Shown one piece after another: positions 51,313 through 63,600 of a stretch of DNA of 64,000 bases. Each line of letters opens with the position of its first letter. The stretch's first letter is position 1. The position numbers and the translations under genes were made by a program. Origin of the DNA: Chlorella sorokiniana (taxonomy: Eukaryota; Chlorophyta; Trebouxiophyceae; Chlorellales; Chlorellaceae); NCBI GenBank assembly GCA_025917655.1, contig CP084608.1, positions 1,736,001 through 1,800,000 of the forward strand. Reading direction: 5' to 3'. A model generated the notes under the pieces. That model searched no databases, was not told the DNA's origin, and saw nothing but the letters and a program-made list of their open reading frames with translations.

Positions 51313-52859
51313 TTACAAGAGTGTCGGCCCAGCTGGCACGAGCGTGATGCGGTGCAGGAAGATGCGGGGGCGGGCAGCCTCCAGCTCAGGCAGGTGCTGG
51401 AAGGCCACAGCCGCGGCGCCGCCGCCCTCTCCTGCACCATCCCAGCACGCCGCCGCCGCGCTGCCGCCCTGCCTCAGCTCCTCTATGCGCACCTCTGGGT
51501 CTGCCTGAGCGGCGCCCAGGAACAGCTGCAGGGTGGCTTCGTTCCGGAGGGTGGTTGCCAGGTAAGCGGCGGGCTGCGGCTCGCTGCCCGCTGGGTGGGG
51601 TGCTGCCGGTCCTACCGCCACCGCGCCCGCCTCTGCTTCCGCTCCAGCTGCCTCAAGCACGCGTTTCAGCAGGGACAGGAGCGCCAGGATGACTGTCGGG
51701 TCGTACAGCAGGTCTGCCCCCAGCACGACTGCCGGCGCTGGCTGCCCCGCCACGCCCCGCCAGCCATCCTCCCAGCGCAGGAGGCGGCAGTCTGCCCACG
51801 CCTGGCCCGCCCCCGCTCCCCCGGCTGTCAGCAGCGGCACGCCGTTGAGCTGCAGGTTGAGCCGGCAGTTGGCCAGGGTGGCGGCGTCGCCGTCTGTGAG
51901 CACGACGCCGGCAGCGCCCGCTCGGTGCAACGCGACGCCCGCCATGCCCACCCCGCAGCCAAGCTCCAGGCAGCAGCGGCCTGCGGGGGCGAGCCAGCGC
52001 GGGCGTGTCATGCAGCTGCAAGCACGGGGTGAGCGGCTGCTGCTGTGGCGAAGCACGCTCAGCGTTGACTAGTGTTTGTCAAACCGTTGCCGCACAGTTG
52101 GAGAGCTGCCCGCTCACCGGCCACCAGCTGCGGGTGGCTCAGCACCCACTCCGCCAGGAAGAAGCCCGCCTCCCACTCGTGGCAGCCGGTGCCGCCCTCC
52201 AGCAGGTTGAGGGAGGCGTGGAGGGCGAGCAGCCCGCGCAGCCCGTCGCCGCACGTCACTGCTGCCTGCTGGCCCTGCTGCTGCGGCTGCTGCTGCTGCT
52301 GGGAACGCGCGCACTCCTTCAAGGCCTGGCTTTCTAGGGCGGCCAAACTCTCGATCACGGAAGCAAGGGGAGCTGCGGTCGGTGCATACGCGTACAGCTT
52401 GTAGCACCAGCCCGGCTGTGGAGGAGGTGTCATCAAGCTGGAGCCGTCATTGCTGCTGGGCCGGCCTATCAGGCAATCGCTGTACACCTGCATGAGCTCC
52501 TCGCACACCTCCTGTCCCTGCTGCTCAGCCTCCAGAATCACTGCCCTCAGCACACGCCGCTGGTAGTCTGCTGACGGCGGCAGCAGTTTCGCCAGCGGGC
52601 GGCGCCACTCGGCAAGTAGAGCTTGCTGGCTGGCAGGCGTTAGTGGGCCCCCATCGTACACTTTCAACAAGGAGCAAATAATTGGGGGCAATACTTGCTG
52701 CCATAGCGCACAAGACAGGCTAAACTTGACGTGAAGATTGTTTGGCGTTTGGGCCCCATTCTGGCCTTGTGTATCGGCCATCATTGGAGGATAGAATTCC
52801 AAGTTGTTTACATATGTAGACGCGACATGAAGGACAAACACTGGGAGGGGACTGGCCAT
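51313..52859 (-). CDS. EEF2KMT/FAM86-like protein lysine methyltransferase
   Basis: EEF2KMT (FAM86A) is a seven-beta-strand methyltransferase that trimethylates a lysine in elongation factor 2. The chosen start is ATG 52857-52859 (MASPLPVFVLHVASTYVNNL). The N-terminal FAM86 region includes ILEAEQQGQEVCEELMQVYS. The core begins TGCHEWEAGFFLAEWVLSHP, QLVAGE, and then, after a short intron, motif I LELGCGVGMAGVALHRAG, GVVLTDGDAATLANCRLNLQ and VVLGADLLYDPTVILALLSL. The ending is YLATTLRNEATLQLFLGAAQ and RIFLHRITLVPAGP (stop 51313). The order WEAG-LAE, LELG-G-G, LTDGD and GADLLYD is the METTL16-fold family-3 (Methyltransf_16) signature. A first in-frame codon further upstream (52907) is not ATG. 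It shares a 134-base promoter with CYP97A. Confidence 0.85.
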
Positions 52860-52993
52860 GCTGCGTGCGGCGACGCAACCTTCAGCCCCCTCACTGTTTG
52901 GAGCCACACATTGTTCATCGATTGGTGTGGTTCGAGGCTGCTGAGGCCCACGGCCTCTTTTAGCGCTTTCGGTAGCTTTGCTTGTCGGGAGTC
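52860..52993. promoter_or_regulatory. Compact divergent promoter, EEF2KMT-like and CYP97A
   Basis: Only 134 bases separate the two start codons. An inverted CCAAT element (ATTGG) lies at 52921-52925, roughly in the middle. No TATA box is apparent. With so little room the two genes almost certainly share promoter elements or have overlapping 5' ends. Confidence 0.5.
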
Positions 52994-55900
52994 ATGGAGC
53001 GAAGTGTGGCGCTTGGCGGCTGCAACAGCACATTTGCCGGTAATCGGCTGGTTGCGCAATCACATCGCATCGCTCCACGGCAGCAGCGGCAGCACTGGCG
53101 GCTCTCAGTGTCAGCAGCAGCCGCCAGCCAAGAACCGCAGCCGCCCAAAAGCAAGAAGATAAGCGGCAGCCTGGAAGAGGTGCGCATCGTTTACGTTGGG
53201 GACGGGCCGGCTGGCGGGGGGTGTGGGCGGCGGGTGCGCAGCGGGCGCCTGCCCTCTGCTTGCACCAGCTCTGTGTTACATCGGCAACCGGCCCCACGGC
53301 CAGCCCCCTGCTTCGTGTGGCCACACGTGGCTTTTCTTGAATCCATAGCACGAAGTGTGAACAATGTCATCAGGTGCAGCTGCCGCCGGCCCTGCCGCCG
53401 ACCAGCCCCTGCCCCGCTGCCGCTGCTGCAGCGCATAGCGAGCGGCGAGTTCACCGATGCGGGTTCCACCAAGGAGCGGCTGACGCGGCCGCTGCGCCGT
53501 GTGCTGGCAAAAGACCCCATAGGACCAGGTGAGGCATGCCTGCCCTGTTTTGCCGGGCCGCCAGGCGTCGCTGTGCGGAGGCCACACCTGTGCCTCCAGG
53601 AGCAGGCCTGCTGGTGGGCCCGCTTTCTGATGCCCCCATGCCCAGCGCCCAGCCGCTTGTGTGCCGACCCCTTGTTGCCCGCGCTGCTGCTTTGCAGGCC
53701 GCGCACTGGCGATGCAGCTGGCGCGGGTGGGCAAGCGATGGCAGCGCGACGCGGCCGAGCGCATGCCGACCGCCACGGGCGACATCCGCGAGATCGTCGG
53801 CCAGCCCGTGTTTGTGCCGCTGTTCAAGCTGTACCAGATCTATGGCAAGATCTTCAAGCTCTCCTTTGGCCCCAAGCAGTTTGTGATCGTGTCGGACCCC
53901 CAGCTGGCCAAGCACGTGCGTGGGCCGGCAGCCCCGGGAGCCCTCTCCTGCTGCCGCCACTGCTCTGATGCCCCTGCGTGTGCCTGCAGCAAGGGCAGCC
54001 AGGTGGCAGAGCGGCTGGCTGCCGCTTCTGTGCACTGCAGCCCTTACCATGCGGCTGCTGCCTGCTGACCAGCCCCCAACCATCCATGCACCCCCCTCCT
54101 GCAGATCCTGCTGCACAACGCCACCAACTATTCCAAGGGCCTGCTCAGCGAGATCCTGGACTTTGTGATGGGCCAGGGCCTCATCCCTGCGGACGGCGAG
54201 GTGTGGAAGGTCCGGCGGCGCGCCATCGTGCCCGCCCTGCACAAGAAGTACCTGGCCGCCATGCTGGACATGTTTGGAGACTGCGCGCTGCACGGATCCA
54301 ACATGCTGGACAAGGCGCAGAGGGTGAGGCAGAGGGGGCAGGTGTGCGTAGTGCGTATGGTAGTGGTGTAATGTTTAGGGAGGGGTGGCGTTGTGGGCGA
54401 GGCGAGTCGGGACACAAGGAAGAGGTGCCAGCAGCACGCGGGAGGCGTACAAGCGGCAGTCCAGGGCCCAGCACTGCCAGCAGGCGGCCGCCATGCGCGG
54501 CGCTGGCAGCATGGCGCTGCCAGCATGGCCCCGCGGCGAGGGCCTTCCCACTTCTGACCCTGCGTGCAAGGGGTGCCCCGCAGGAGGGCAAGCCCGTGGA
54601 GATGGAAAACTTCTTTTCCCGCTTTGGCCTGGACATCATCGGCAAGGCGGTGTTCAACTACGAGTTCGACTCGCTCACTCACGACGACCCCGTGATCCAG
54701 GTGCGGGGTGGGCCTACAGCGCTTGCTCCTTGCACCTGCGTCTCTTGTCGTCTCAAGACCAGATCTGTCTGTCTCTGAAGGAGGGTTTGTCCATATGCGC
54801 GGGAATGGGTGGGGCCAGGCGGCACATTGAGCCGCATCGCTGCTGTGGGCAGATGCTCGGGTCGGCGCGGCGCTTTGCACACCTGGCGACTGACTGCTAC
54901 AACCCATCCCCGCGCTCCCATGTCAGGCCGTGTACACCACGCTGCGCGAGGCTGAGTACCGCTCCACCTACCCCATCGCCTACTGGAAGGTGCCGCCGCT
55001 GCGCTGGCTGGTGCCGCGCCAGCGCCGCAACGACGAGGCGCTGGCCGTCATCCAGCGCACGCTGGACGAGCTGATTGCCAAGTGCAAGCGGCTGGTGGAG
55101 GAGGAGGACGAGGAGTTTGTGGAGGAGTTCCTGTCCAAGGCAGACCCCTCCATCCTGCACTTCCTCATCGCCTCGGGTGCGCGCCGCCCGACGCTCCGCG
55201 CGCAAAGAAAGGGCCCCAGGCCGCCTGCAACACGTGCGCTTTCGCGGCTTGCAGGCTGCGGCTGTGCCGGCTTTCCCAAGCTCAAACCCACCTGGCGTGC
55301 TGCCGCTTAAGGAGGGCCGCCCGGCCTCCTTCACGCCCTTCCCCCTCTCGCTGCCCCCCACCCCCCCCGCCCTCCGCCCCCTCCCCCTTCCCTGCCCCCA
55401 GGCGACGACATCACCTCCAAGCAGCTGCGGGACGACATGATGACGCTGCTGATCGCGGGGCACGAGACCACGGCGGCGGTGCTCACCTGGACCTTCCACT
55501 GCATCGTCGACCGGCCAGACGTGGTGGAGCGCATGCGGGAGGAGGTGCGCGCGCCGCCGCCCCCGCCCTGCAGCCCCTGCAGCCTGCTGGCAACCGTTTT
55601 GATTGAAGGCCCTCCACCCCCAGCCCCGCCACCCCGCCTTATCCTCTGATCTTCTTCAGACCTCCTGCAAGCTCGCCTCCACCCTGCCCCGCCCTTCCCC
55701 CACCTCCCCTCCCCTGACCGCCCGACCCCACCCACCCACCCCGTGCCTGGCCTGCTTGCTCCCCCGCAGATTGACCGCGTGCTGGGCGACCGCAAGCCCA
55801 GCTTTGAGCAGGTGCGGGAGCTGCGCTACTGCTCCCGCGTCGTCGCCGAGGGCATGCGCCTCTACCCCCAGCCCCCGTGCTCATCCGCCGCGCGCTGGCC

Positions 55901-57017
55901 GACGACGAGCTGGCCGGCTACCGCGTGCCCGCCGGCTCCGACATCTTCATCTCCGTGTGGAACCTGCACCGGTGGGTGTTTTCTTTTTTGCGGGGGGTGG
56001 GGGGCTGGCGCAGGCATGCGTGCGTGGCTGGCAGACTGGGGGTGGGAGTCGGCGTGTGTGGGCAGAGGGGGCGGGGCAGCCTGGTGGGCACGGGCAAGGC
56101 GTCCGCCGGCCGTGGGCCCACCACCGCGGGTGCATGGTCGGGGATGGGCCATGGCGTGCCTGGGGCTGTGCCGCCCTGCTGGCGGCCCCGGACGCAGCCA
56201 CAGAAGCTGGATGTGTGCCTGCAACGAGGAGCAGGCAGTCTTCCTGACTCTTTCTGACCCCTCCCGCCGCCCCCGCGGCCGCCCGCAGGTCGCCGCTGCT
56301 GTGGGAGGAGCCCGACGCGCCTTCAACCCCGACCGCTTCCCGCTGGATGCGCCCATGCCCAACGAGGTCACCCACGACTTCAAGTACCTGCCCTTTGGCG
56401 GCGGCAGGCGCAAGTGCATCGGTGGGTGGGGGCGGCGGCCGGCGGGGGGCTCGCCGCGCGGGCTGGCCGCGCCAGCGTCTGCAGGCATGGAGCGGCATGC
56501 TTGGGCTGTGGCATGCTGCGTGGCGCTGGGGGTAGCAGGCCGGCGCGGGCGGCCCGGTGGCGCTGGCATGCTGGCGCTCCTGCAGGGCGTGGCACTCGTG
56601 TGCCCCAGCCTCCCCAACCACCCCCACCCCCACTCCCACTCACCCACCAACCCACCCACCCACACGCACCTCGACCCACTCGCCCCACCTTTTGCAGGCG
56701 ACCAGTTTGCTCTGTTTGAGGCCATCACCGCCCTGGCCATGCTGGTGCGCCGCTTTGACTTTGAGCGCGCCCCCGACGCCCCCGCCGTTGAGATGACCAC
56801 CGGCGCCACCATCCACACCACCAGCGGCCTCTGGCTCTCCATCAAGCCGCGCCAGGTGCCCGAGGAGCCGGTGGCGACCGCGGTGGCGTCGGCCACCGTG
56901 GCCGTCGCGGCGGCCGCCGCCGCCGCGGGCATGGCGGAGCAGCGTGAGCTGGCGCTCGCTTTCACCGACGCGCCGGCGCAGCAGCAGCAGCAGCAGCTGA
57001 CCCAGCCGCAGGCCTGA
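52994..57017 (+). CDS. CYP97A: Cytochrome P450 CYP97A (LUT5-type carotene beta-ring hydroxylase)
   Basis: CYP97A hydroxylates the beta ring of alpha-carotene in plastids on the way to lutein. The start MERSVALGGCNSTFAGNRLV begins a plausible transit peptide. Core motifs are GDIREIVGQPVFVPLFKLYQ, IYGKIFKLSFGPKQFVIVSD, LLSEILDFVMGQGLIPADGE, VWKVRRRAIVPALHKKYLAA, FFSRFGLDIIGKAVFNYEFD and DPSILHFLIASG. The I-helix is DDMMTLLIAGHETTAAVLTW (about 55430-55490), the E-x-x-R region VVAEGMRLYPQPP, then ISVWNLHR, and the heme loop FGGGRRKCIG (about 56395-56424) with the Cys ligand. VEMTTGATIHTTSGLWLSI matches the family end. The tail is Ala/Gln-rich to LTQPQA. About ten introns interrupt it. Frame breaks at the C run 55872-55876 and near 56310 look like single missing bases. 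Confidence 0.94.
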
Positions 57018-57955
57018 GGCGGCAGAGCACAGAGCTGCAGGCAGGCGCTTAGAGGGCCTTGTTTGCGGCTGCCGCGCGCTGGCGCTGCCTGTAGAATGCT
57101 CACCCGGGGGCGGCGTCATGCTGCCTTTCCTACACCTCATCCCCCGACACACCAGGCGCGAGCGCCCGGCTTTTGCTTCAATTGCAGCGCCCTGTTGGGA
57201 GTTGCCGCGGTCTGCAGCAGCATCACACATATCACAGCACCCTGATTTTCCGTGCATGATCGGCAGTGGGGTCGTGCTCCCAACTTTTCGCGGCTGGCCG
57301 TCGCCCCGCAGCACGGCGCAGCCGCACCCCGCCACCACCTCCCCTGCCCCCATTTCATTTGTTTAGGCGCTGCTTGCCCGTCTGCACCTGCGGCACAGGC
57401 CTCACCTTTTTCTCCCCTCCCATTCCTTCCCCAGCGAGCCTCCCTGCCTCCCTGTTTGCCCGTGCTGCCCCACATAATGCACCTGCTCATGGGGCTGCGA
57501 TGGCGGGTGCGCCCGTGCACGCCCCTCCTCACTGCTGCAAGCCACACTTGGAGCGCGCATTAGCACCGTTTGTGAGCACCTGTTCAAATGCCCATCCCCG
57601 CCCGCCCGCCCGCCACTAATGTGCCACCAATCCAATCCCAGAACCGTCCAAAACTGTTCACATGCTCCCTCTGCACAATCAAGCGCCTCGCCTGCTTGAA
57701 ACCTGCTGCACACGCTTCATTTTCTTTCTGATTCATCTGCAGCGGCTTACTGTAAGCTACATGCTGGCAGGCTCAGCGCAACCGAGGCTCACTGCAACCA
57801 CTTGCCCCTCCCGCCATCCATCAAGCGGGGCAGGGCCTCCGGCGATGGCGGGCCCCGCACCTGGCCTGCCTCGACAGGCATGCGATTGCACCGCAGCGTT
57901 GCGCCAGCCGTGACACCGACTTTCGTGAGGAGCCTGCTGAAGAAGCAGCCGCCCA
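57018..57955. other. Convergent intergenic region of about 940 bases
   Basis: It lies between the stop of CYP97A (plus) and the last recognisable codons of the membrane-protein gene (minus). I see no gene. A plus-strand TGTAA stands near 57749-57753, inside a short palindrome GCTTACTGTAAGC, which could be the CYP97A poly(A) signal. Confidence 0.5.
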
Positions 57956-60528
57956 TTAAAGGACGCGCCCCTCCGCATCCCGCGGCAGCCGCGGCAGCAG
58001 CCAGGCCAGCTCCAGCAGTGCCACAACGAGCGCCGCCGCCAGCGGCGCCGCAACGCCGTGCGTGGCGTGGCGCAGCGCAGCCAGCCCCAGCAGTTGCAGC
58101 CCGTCCATCGTGCTCAAGAACAGGCCGGCGTCCTGCGGCGGCAAGCGGCGGCGGGGCGGGGCGGGGCTCAGGCCGGCCGAGGAGCCCTAGACGGTGCTCG
58201 GGGGCAGCCGGCGGCAGGGCGCCGCCACGCCGGCCACCAGGCAGGCCGGGCTGCGCCGCTCCCAGGCGCCGCTGCCAGGCTGGCGCAGCAGGCCGCACCT
58301 CCATGCGCTGCAGGTAGTGGCGGGCGGCCTCCTTGAAGGTCTGGCTGGCCCAGGCGGGGTCCACGCCTGGAGGCGTGCCGCCGCCTGCGCCCGCACGACG
58401 CGGTGCCAGCGGTCGGAGCTCTGCAGCGCGTCTGTCAGCAGCGGGCGGATGGGGTCCTGGAACCGAGCCACGTAGCACTGCAGGGGGCCAGGGGGAAGGG
58501 GTGGCTGGGGGAAGGGGTGGCTGGGGGGGGAGATGGTGGTGGCGGGGTAGGGGGTTGACAACAGGCCCACGAGGTGGGGCATCCCGGCGGTGCCGAGGCT
58601 GGACAGGCGAGCAAGCTGTGGCGGCATGGCAGCCTCCCCAGCGTCGCACCTGCACCTGCTTCCTCAGGAAGCGCGCGCCCCCGCGCACCCCGCGCGCCCC
58701 CCCGCCCAGCCCCGCGCTCACGTTCAGCAGCAGTGGCGCCGCCGCCACAGCCACCGCTGCCAGCAGCGCCGCTGCCCCGGAGGCGGCGCCGCCGCCGTCT
58801 GCCGCGTCAAAGGCCGCCAGCGGGTCCAGCAGCGCCAGCGCGGGCGCAGCACAGCGGCTGCGACTCGCTCGGGCGAGGCCCAGCGACAGGCAGGCCAGCA
58901 GCAGTGCGCTGCACCAGCTGGCCAGGGCCTGGTGCAGGGCCGACTGAGCAGGGGTGAGGCCCCTGAGCATCACTCGCCGGTTCTCCAGCTACAAAAATCA
59001 CGAGGGGGATGGGGGGGCGGGGCCATGTCAGCCGTGCCTGGGAGGGCTGCGCTGCAGGCACAGCACCCGTGCCTGTCTCGTGAACGCGCCACCGTCATCC
59101 TGGGGACCAGGACAGCTGGCAGAGGCATGCAGGACTCGGCAGGAGTTTGACGCTGCCACAGCCAACCTGCGACGCTTGCAGATCCCGCCACGCCTCCAGC
59201 CGCGGCCGTCCGCCGTCCGCCCAGTGTGCCAGGCGCAGCGCACCAAGCGGCAGGCCGGCCGCAACGCCCGCCGCCACCGCGCTCCCAGCGCCCCAGGCTG
59301 CTGCGCCGCCGTCGGAGAGAGGGTGCAGGTGCAGAAGCGCATCCGCGGCACCCACCACGGCCGTGACCAGCGCGGCGGCGGTCAGCGCAAAAAACAGCTT
59401 CTGGTCAGCACCCTCCCGGCTGTACTCCTCGGCGGTGATTTCCATCAGCCCGTCTCCCGCGCCCTTCAGCAGGCCCCGATCCGGCTGGCCGCAGCATCCA
59501 GCAGCCTGCTCCTCTGCACCTCAAACGCCGCCACGAACAGCATTTGATCCTGCGTGAAGGGAGGGGTGCGCCCTAGGAAGCGGGTCGGGGTTTGTGGCAA
59601 GAGGGGGAGCACCGCTGCAGCAGGTTGCGAGGCTGCTGTTCAGGGCCACCGGCAGCAGCGTGCACGGCTGCCACCCGAGGGCGGCACGGTTCCAACGCTC
59701 GGAGCAATGCTTCCAGCGGGCGCAGTGCGCTGGCTTGTTGCTCAGACGCGCACCAGTACAGACAGCTGCTGCATGGCTTCTGCCTGAGCGTGGGGCGGAA
59801 CATCCTCCAGGAAAGCTCGATACTGCGCGGCCAGCTCAGCCTGCAGCTGGTCGACAGCTGCCACGCCGCTGTCCTGCATCAGCTGCCGCTGCTCTGCGGG
59901 CAGCAGGCTGTGCCATGCCACGGCCCAGCGCTTGTCAGGGGAAAACCGTTGAAGTCGTCTATCAAGACGTCCACCTGGCCGGTTAGGCGCTCGGCTTCGG
60001 CATCTGAGAGGCGGTGCGCATGCTGTGCACGCTGTGCCGCCTCGGAAAACGCCGCCAGCCACCCCTGCTGGTCCGGGGGCAGCCCCTCCCAGGCCTGCAG
60101 CTGCAACTGGCATTCGAGCTCGAGGGTGGACACCTCGCCTTCGCATTCCGTTGGCAGTCCTGCTGCTTCGAGCGCCGCCTCTGCGGCTGCGGGCGATGTC
60201 GCTGGAGCGGCGGCGGCTCGGACGCCGCACCTGCTGCACCGCCGGCATTGGCGCCCTCCTTGCTGCCTGGCGGCAGAGATGGCTGCCGCTCAGCCTCTGG
60301 GCTGGAACCTGCCGCCCTGGTGGTCACGCGCGTGTGGTTGGCAACCCTGCGCGGCCTTGGCCTCGCGTGCAGGCGGCGCCTGCTGCCTCCCGGCGACGTC
60401 CGGGCAGCAGCCACCTGCCTATGCACGCTGATCGGTGCAGGACAGGCATCACAGCATCTCGTGGCCGCGTGTGGTCGCATTCCTGAGGTTCCGGCCTGCA
60501 CGGCTCGCGTGTTGACGACCGATCGCAC
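57956..60528 (-). CDS. Unknown membrane protein with plastid-type N-terminus
   Basis: I cannot name the family. The N-terminus (MRSVVNTRAVQAGTSGMRPH or ATG further in) is Arg/Ser/Ala-rich, as plastid transit peptides are. After a frame break come VSTLELECQLQLQAWEGLPP, DQQGWLAAFSEAAQRAQHAH, DAEAERLTGQVDVLIDDFN, FSPDKRWAVAWHSLLPAEQR, QLMQDSGVAAVDQLQAELAA and QYRAFLEDVPPHAQAEAMQQ. Further exons read QMLFVAAFEVQRSRLLDAAA, ITAEEYSREGADQKLFFALT, AAALVTAVVGAADALLHLHP, LENRRVMLRGLTPAQSALHQ, LLLACLSLGLARASRSRCAA, CYVARFQDPIRPLLTDALQS, WASQTFKEAARHYLQRMEVR and STMDGLQLLGLAALRHATHG, ending LPRDAEGRVL (near 57956). Three to five hydrophobic helices are visible in the second half. The order suggests one gene, but the link between the two halves (near 59550-59750) is not proven. 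Confidence 0.5.
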
Positions 60529-60669
60529 GAGTGCCTTTTACGAACAAGGCGGTTTTTTTGTGTAAACCCCCAAGTAGCTCCGGGGAAAAGAAGCGCCCAC
60601 ACACGGTCGAGATAAGGGGCAGACTGTAGGGGAGCCACCGTCACGTGGCTCCAGCTCGTCGCTGTCGCA

Positions 60670-63600
60670 CTACACCAGCGACCCCTCGCCCGCCTCAGCG
60701 GCATACAGCGACTCACACAGGCACAGCAGATCTGCGATAGTGCACATGGCAAGCTGACGGCCAGCCGCGGAAGAGGACTCCCTCAGCGCTCGCCCGCGGC
60801 TGGCGGCAGCACCGCCGCGGCGGCGCCGCCCCCCGGCGGGCCACCTGGCCGCCAGCTCCCGCCTCGCCGCCTCCTCCGCCAGCAGCCCCACCGCCAACAG
60901 CGCCTTGGGCGTGCACCGCCAGGCGGCTTGGGGGCGCCGAGGTCTGCCGCCGCGGCGCTGGCCACATCCTGGGCCGCCAGCATGAGGCGGCACGTGGCGG
61001 GCGGCAGCGCCTCGGCCCACGGCGCGCGCCGCACAAAGGGCTGGGCCAGCGCGGCGCGAGCGCTGCCGCGCCTGCGGGCCCAGGCACTGCGGGCAGCCTG
61101 GATGCTCCTGCTGCGCGCAGCCTGGGCACACTGCAAGGCGTCGCGGAACAAGGGAGGCGGCCCGTTGATCACGGCATGATGTGCTGTGTGAGAGCGGGTC
61201 GCGGCGGCAGCTCCTCACGCGGGGCAAAACAGGCAGCGGTACGCAGCGGTACGCAGCGGTAGGCACCTGGAGGCGGCTTGGGCACAGCCAGCGCCATCTG
61301 GACCACCGGGCAGCCCTTGAAGCCCTGCCGGCTGTGCTGCGCCGCGCCGCACAGCAGGCACAGCGCCCCCTCCCGCCCCTCCGCCTCGGGCGACGCGCCC
61401 CTCGCATCCAGCTCCCGGCTGCCCTCCGCGCCGCCGTCGCCATCTTCCCCGCTGTTCTCGGCCTGCCGCCGCCGCCGCCGATGCTGCCGCAGCAGGAGCA
61501 GCTGCTCCTCCCGCTGCTGCTCCTCTTCCTCCAGAAGCTGGTCGGCACCTTCCACCGACAGAGGCACCTCCATGCCCCTGCAAAAGGTGCCCGGGACAGG
61601 CCTGTCGCTCAGCTTCCGTGCAGGCTCGCCAAGGAGCCCTGGCCAAGCACTGATACAAGCGGATGGGCAGCTGACGTTGGCAGCGCACGGGTTGCCGGCG
61701 CTCACCCGGCACGGCACAGCTCAGCCAGGCGCAGGAGCTCAGCGGGCTCCTGGCTGCGGCTGGACAGGTGGTTGTGCGGGGGTACGCGCGTGCCAGCCAG
61801 GTGAAGGGGTCCAGCAGCAAAGGGTCCACCTCCCGCTGCCCCTGGCCCCGGCTGACCGCCTGCACGGCGGCGGCGGGGGTGGCGGCGGCGTCGCCACGCC
61901 GCGAGCGCCCACGCCCCGCGGAGCCGCCCCGCTGCGAGCCGCGGCGCCCCTGCCGCTGCTCCTCCCGCAGGGCAGCCGCGACGCGGACCTCCTCCGCGCC
62001 CAGGCGCTGCTTGAGGGCGGCATGAGCCTCCTTCTGCAGCTTCTGCAGGCGGGCCATGCCGGCCGCGCCGCTGGCGGGCTGCTCCAGCCACTCCAGCTCA
62101 GACTCAGACTCGGCGGGCTGCCCAGCGGCGCATGCCGCCCTCCGCACGCCCTTGCGCCGCTGAGGCTGACGCTGGCGCTGCTGCTCGGCGACAAGCTGCT
62201 GCGCTGCCGGCTCCCCAGAGGCCGCCTGCAGCTCACTCTGCGCCTTCAGTGCTGCACGGTCAGGAGAAGGGGGGCAAGAAAGAAATGTGGGCAGGGACAT
62301 CTTGCCCAATGCAACCATAGGCTGCCTAATGACGAAGGCCCCCACAACCAGTTGCACGGCCGGCCGCCGGCCGCACCTTGCGCATACTCTGCGTCGGAAG
62401 CCAGCAACTTCACCACCGCCGGCTCCCTGTGTCCAGCTGCCCTGCCAGCCGCCAAGCGCACGCACCCCCAGGTCTGACCGCCAGGGCTGCCGGAAAGAGG
62501 GCGCGAGCGGAGTGCGTCAGTTCTGAGCGCCTGGCAGGACAGGCGTGTTGCGGCCGGCGGCGAGCAGACTCACCTGTCGGCAAGCCGGGCAAACGCCGCA
62601 CGTCTTTGCGGAGGGCACCAGAGGGGGTCGGAGGCGCGGTGCCAGGACACAAGTGCCGCCGCCTCCCTCAGGGGCATGCCGTCCTGCAGCAGATGAGGCC
62701 GCAGAAAATGCCTCCGACTTGGCCAAGACAGCGCCACCAGCGGCCCCTTGAGCTGCGTCCAGCCAAGGTGCAAAGAGCTAACAGAACAGACAGACCCAAT
62801 TGCGAGGCTGTGTGCAGGCAATCGCAGCAGCCCCTACCGTCTCCCTCCTCAAGTTTGCACGCGCCAAGGCTTGCAGCTTGTGCCGCTCTTCCGCTGCGGT
62901 GCGGCTTCGCGCCTCAGCCTCCTCCTCCCCCTCCTCCATGTCTTCCTCATCTTCCTCGTCTTGGGCCTTCCTGCATTAACAACTCCCGGCAAGAGGGCTG
63001 GCAAGCCGACATGCAGCCATGAGCAAGCAGCTGACACACAGCGGAGAGGAGCTCGGCCAAGCAGCAGCCTGAAGGCGCACCTCAGCTGCAGGAGGAAAGC
63101 ATTCAGGTCTGGTCCGTAGCGCTGACGCTCCCGCTGCTTCTGGTATGTTTCCAGCGGGAAGTTCAGCCCCAGGGCGGCGGCAGCCTGCGGCAGGAGCCAG
63201 CAGGGTACCGCAGGCCGTGTGAGGGAGAGGGCGCTGCATGAGCCCCAGAGGCCGCTGCCCCTGATGCGAGTCTCTGGCAGCATTCCTGGAAAACAACAAC
63301 AACGACGCAGCGAGCATGCAGGTCGGCGAGAAGCCGCCGTCACCTTGCGGCCGTGCATGGCGATGAGGGCGCGGTCGTAGACGCGGGCCGCCAGGCTGGC
63401 AGAGCGATACGTCCCCACCTCCAGCATGCTGCGGTCCGGCAGCTTCACACGCACTCGGAAGCCCACTTTGATGCGGCCCTTCATCTTGGTCTGCCGCACG
63501 CCGCGCCAATGCTGCAAGCAGGGATGGGGTGTCCTGAGAAGAACGGCAGGGCTGGGCTGGGCCATGCTGAGGAGCAAGCTGATGGGCTAGCATTCCTCCT

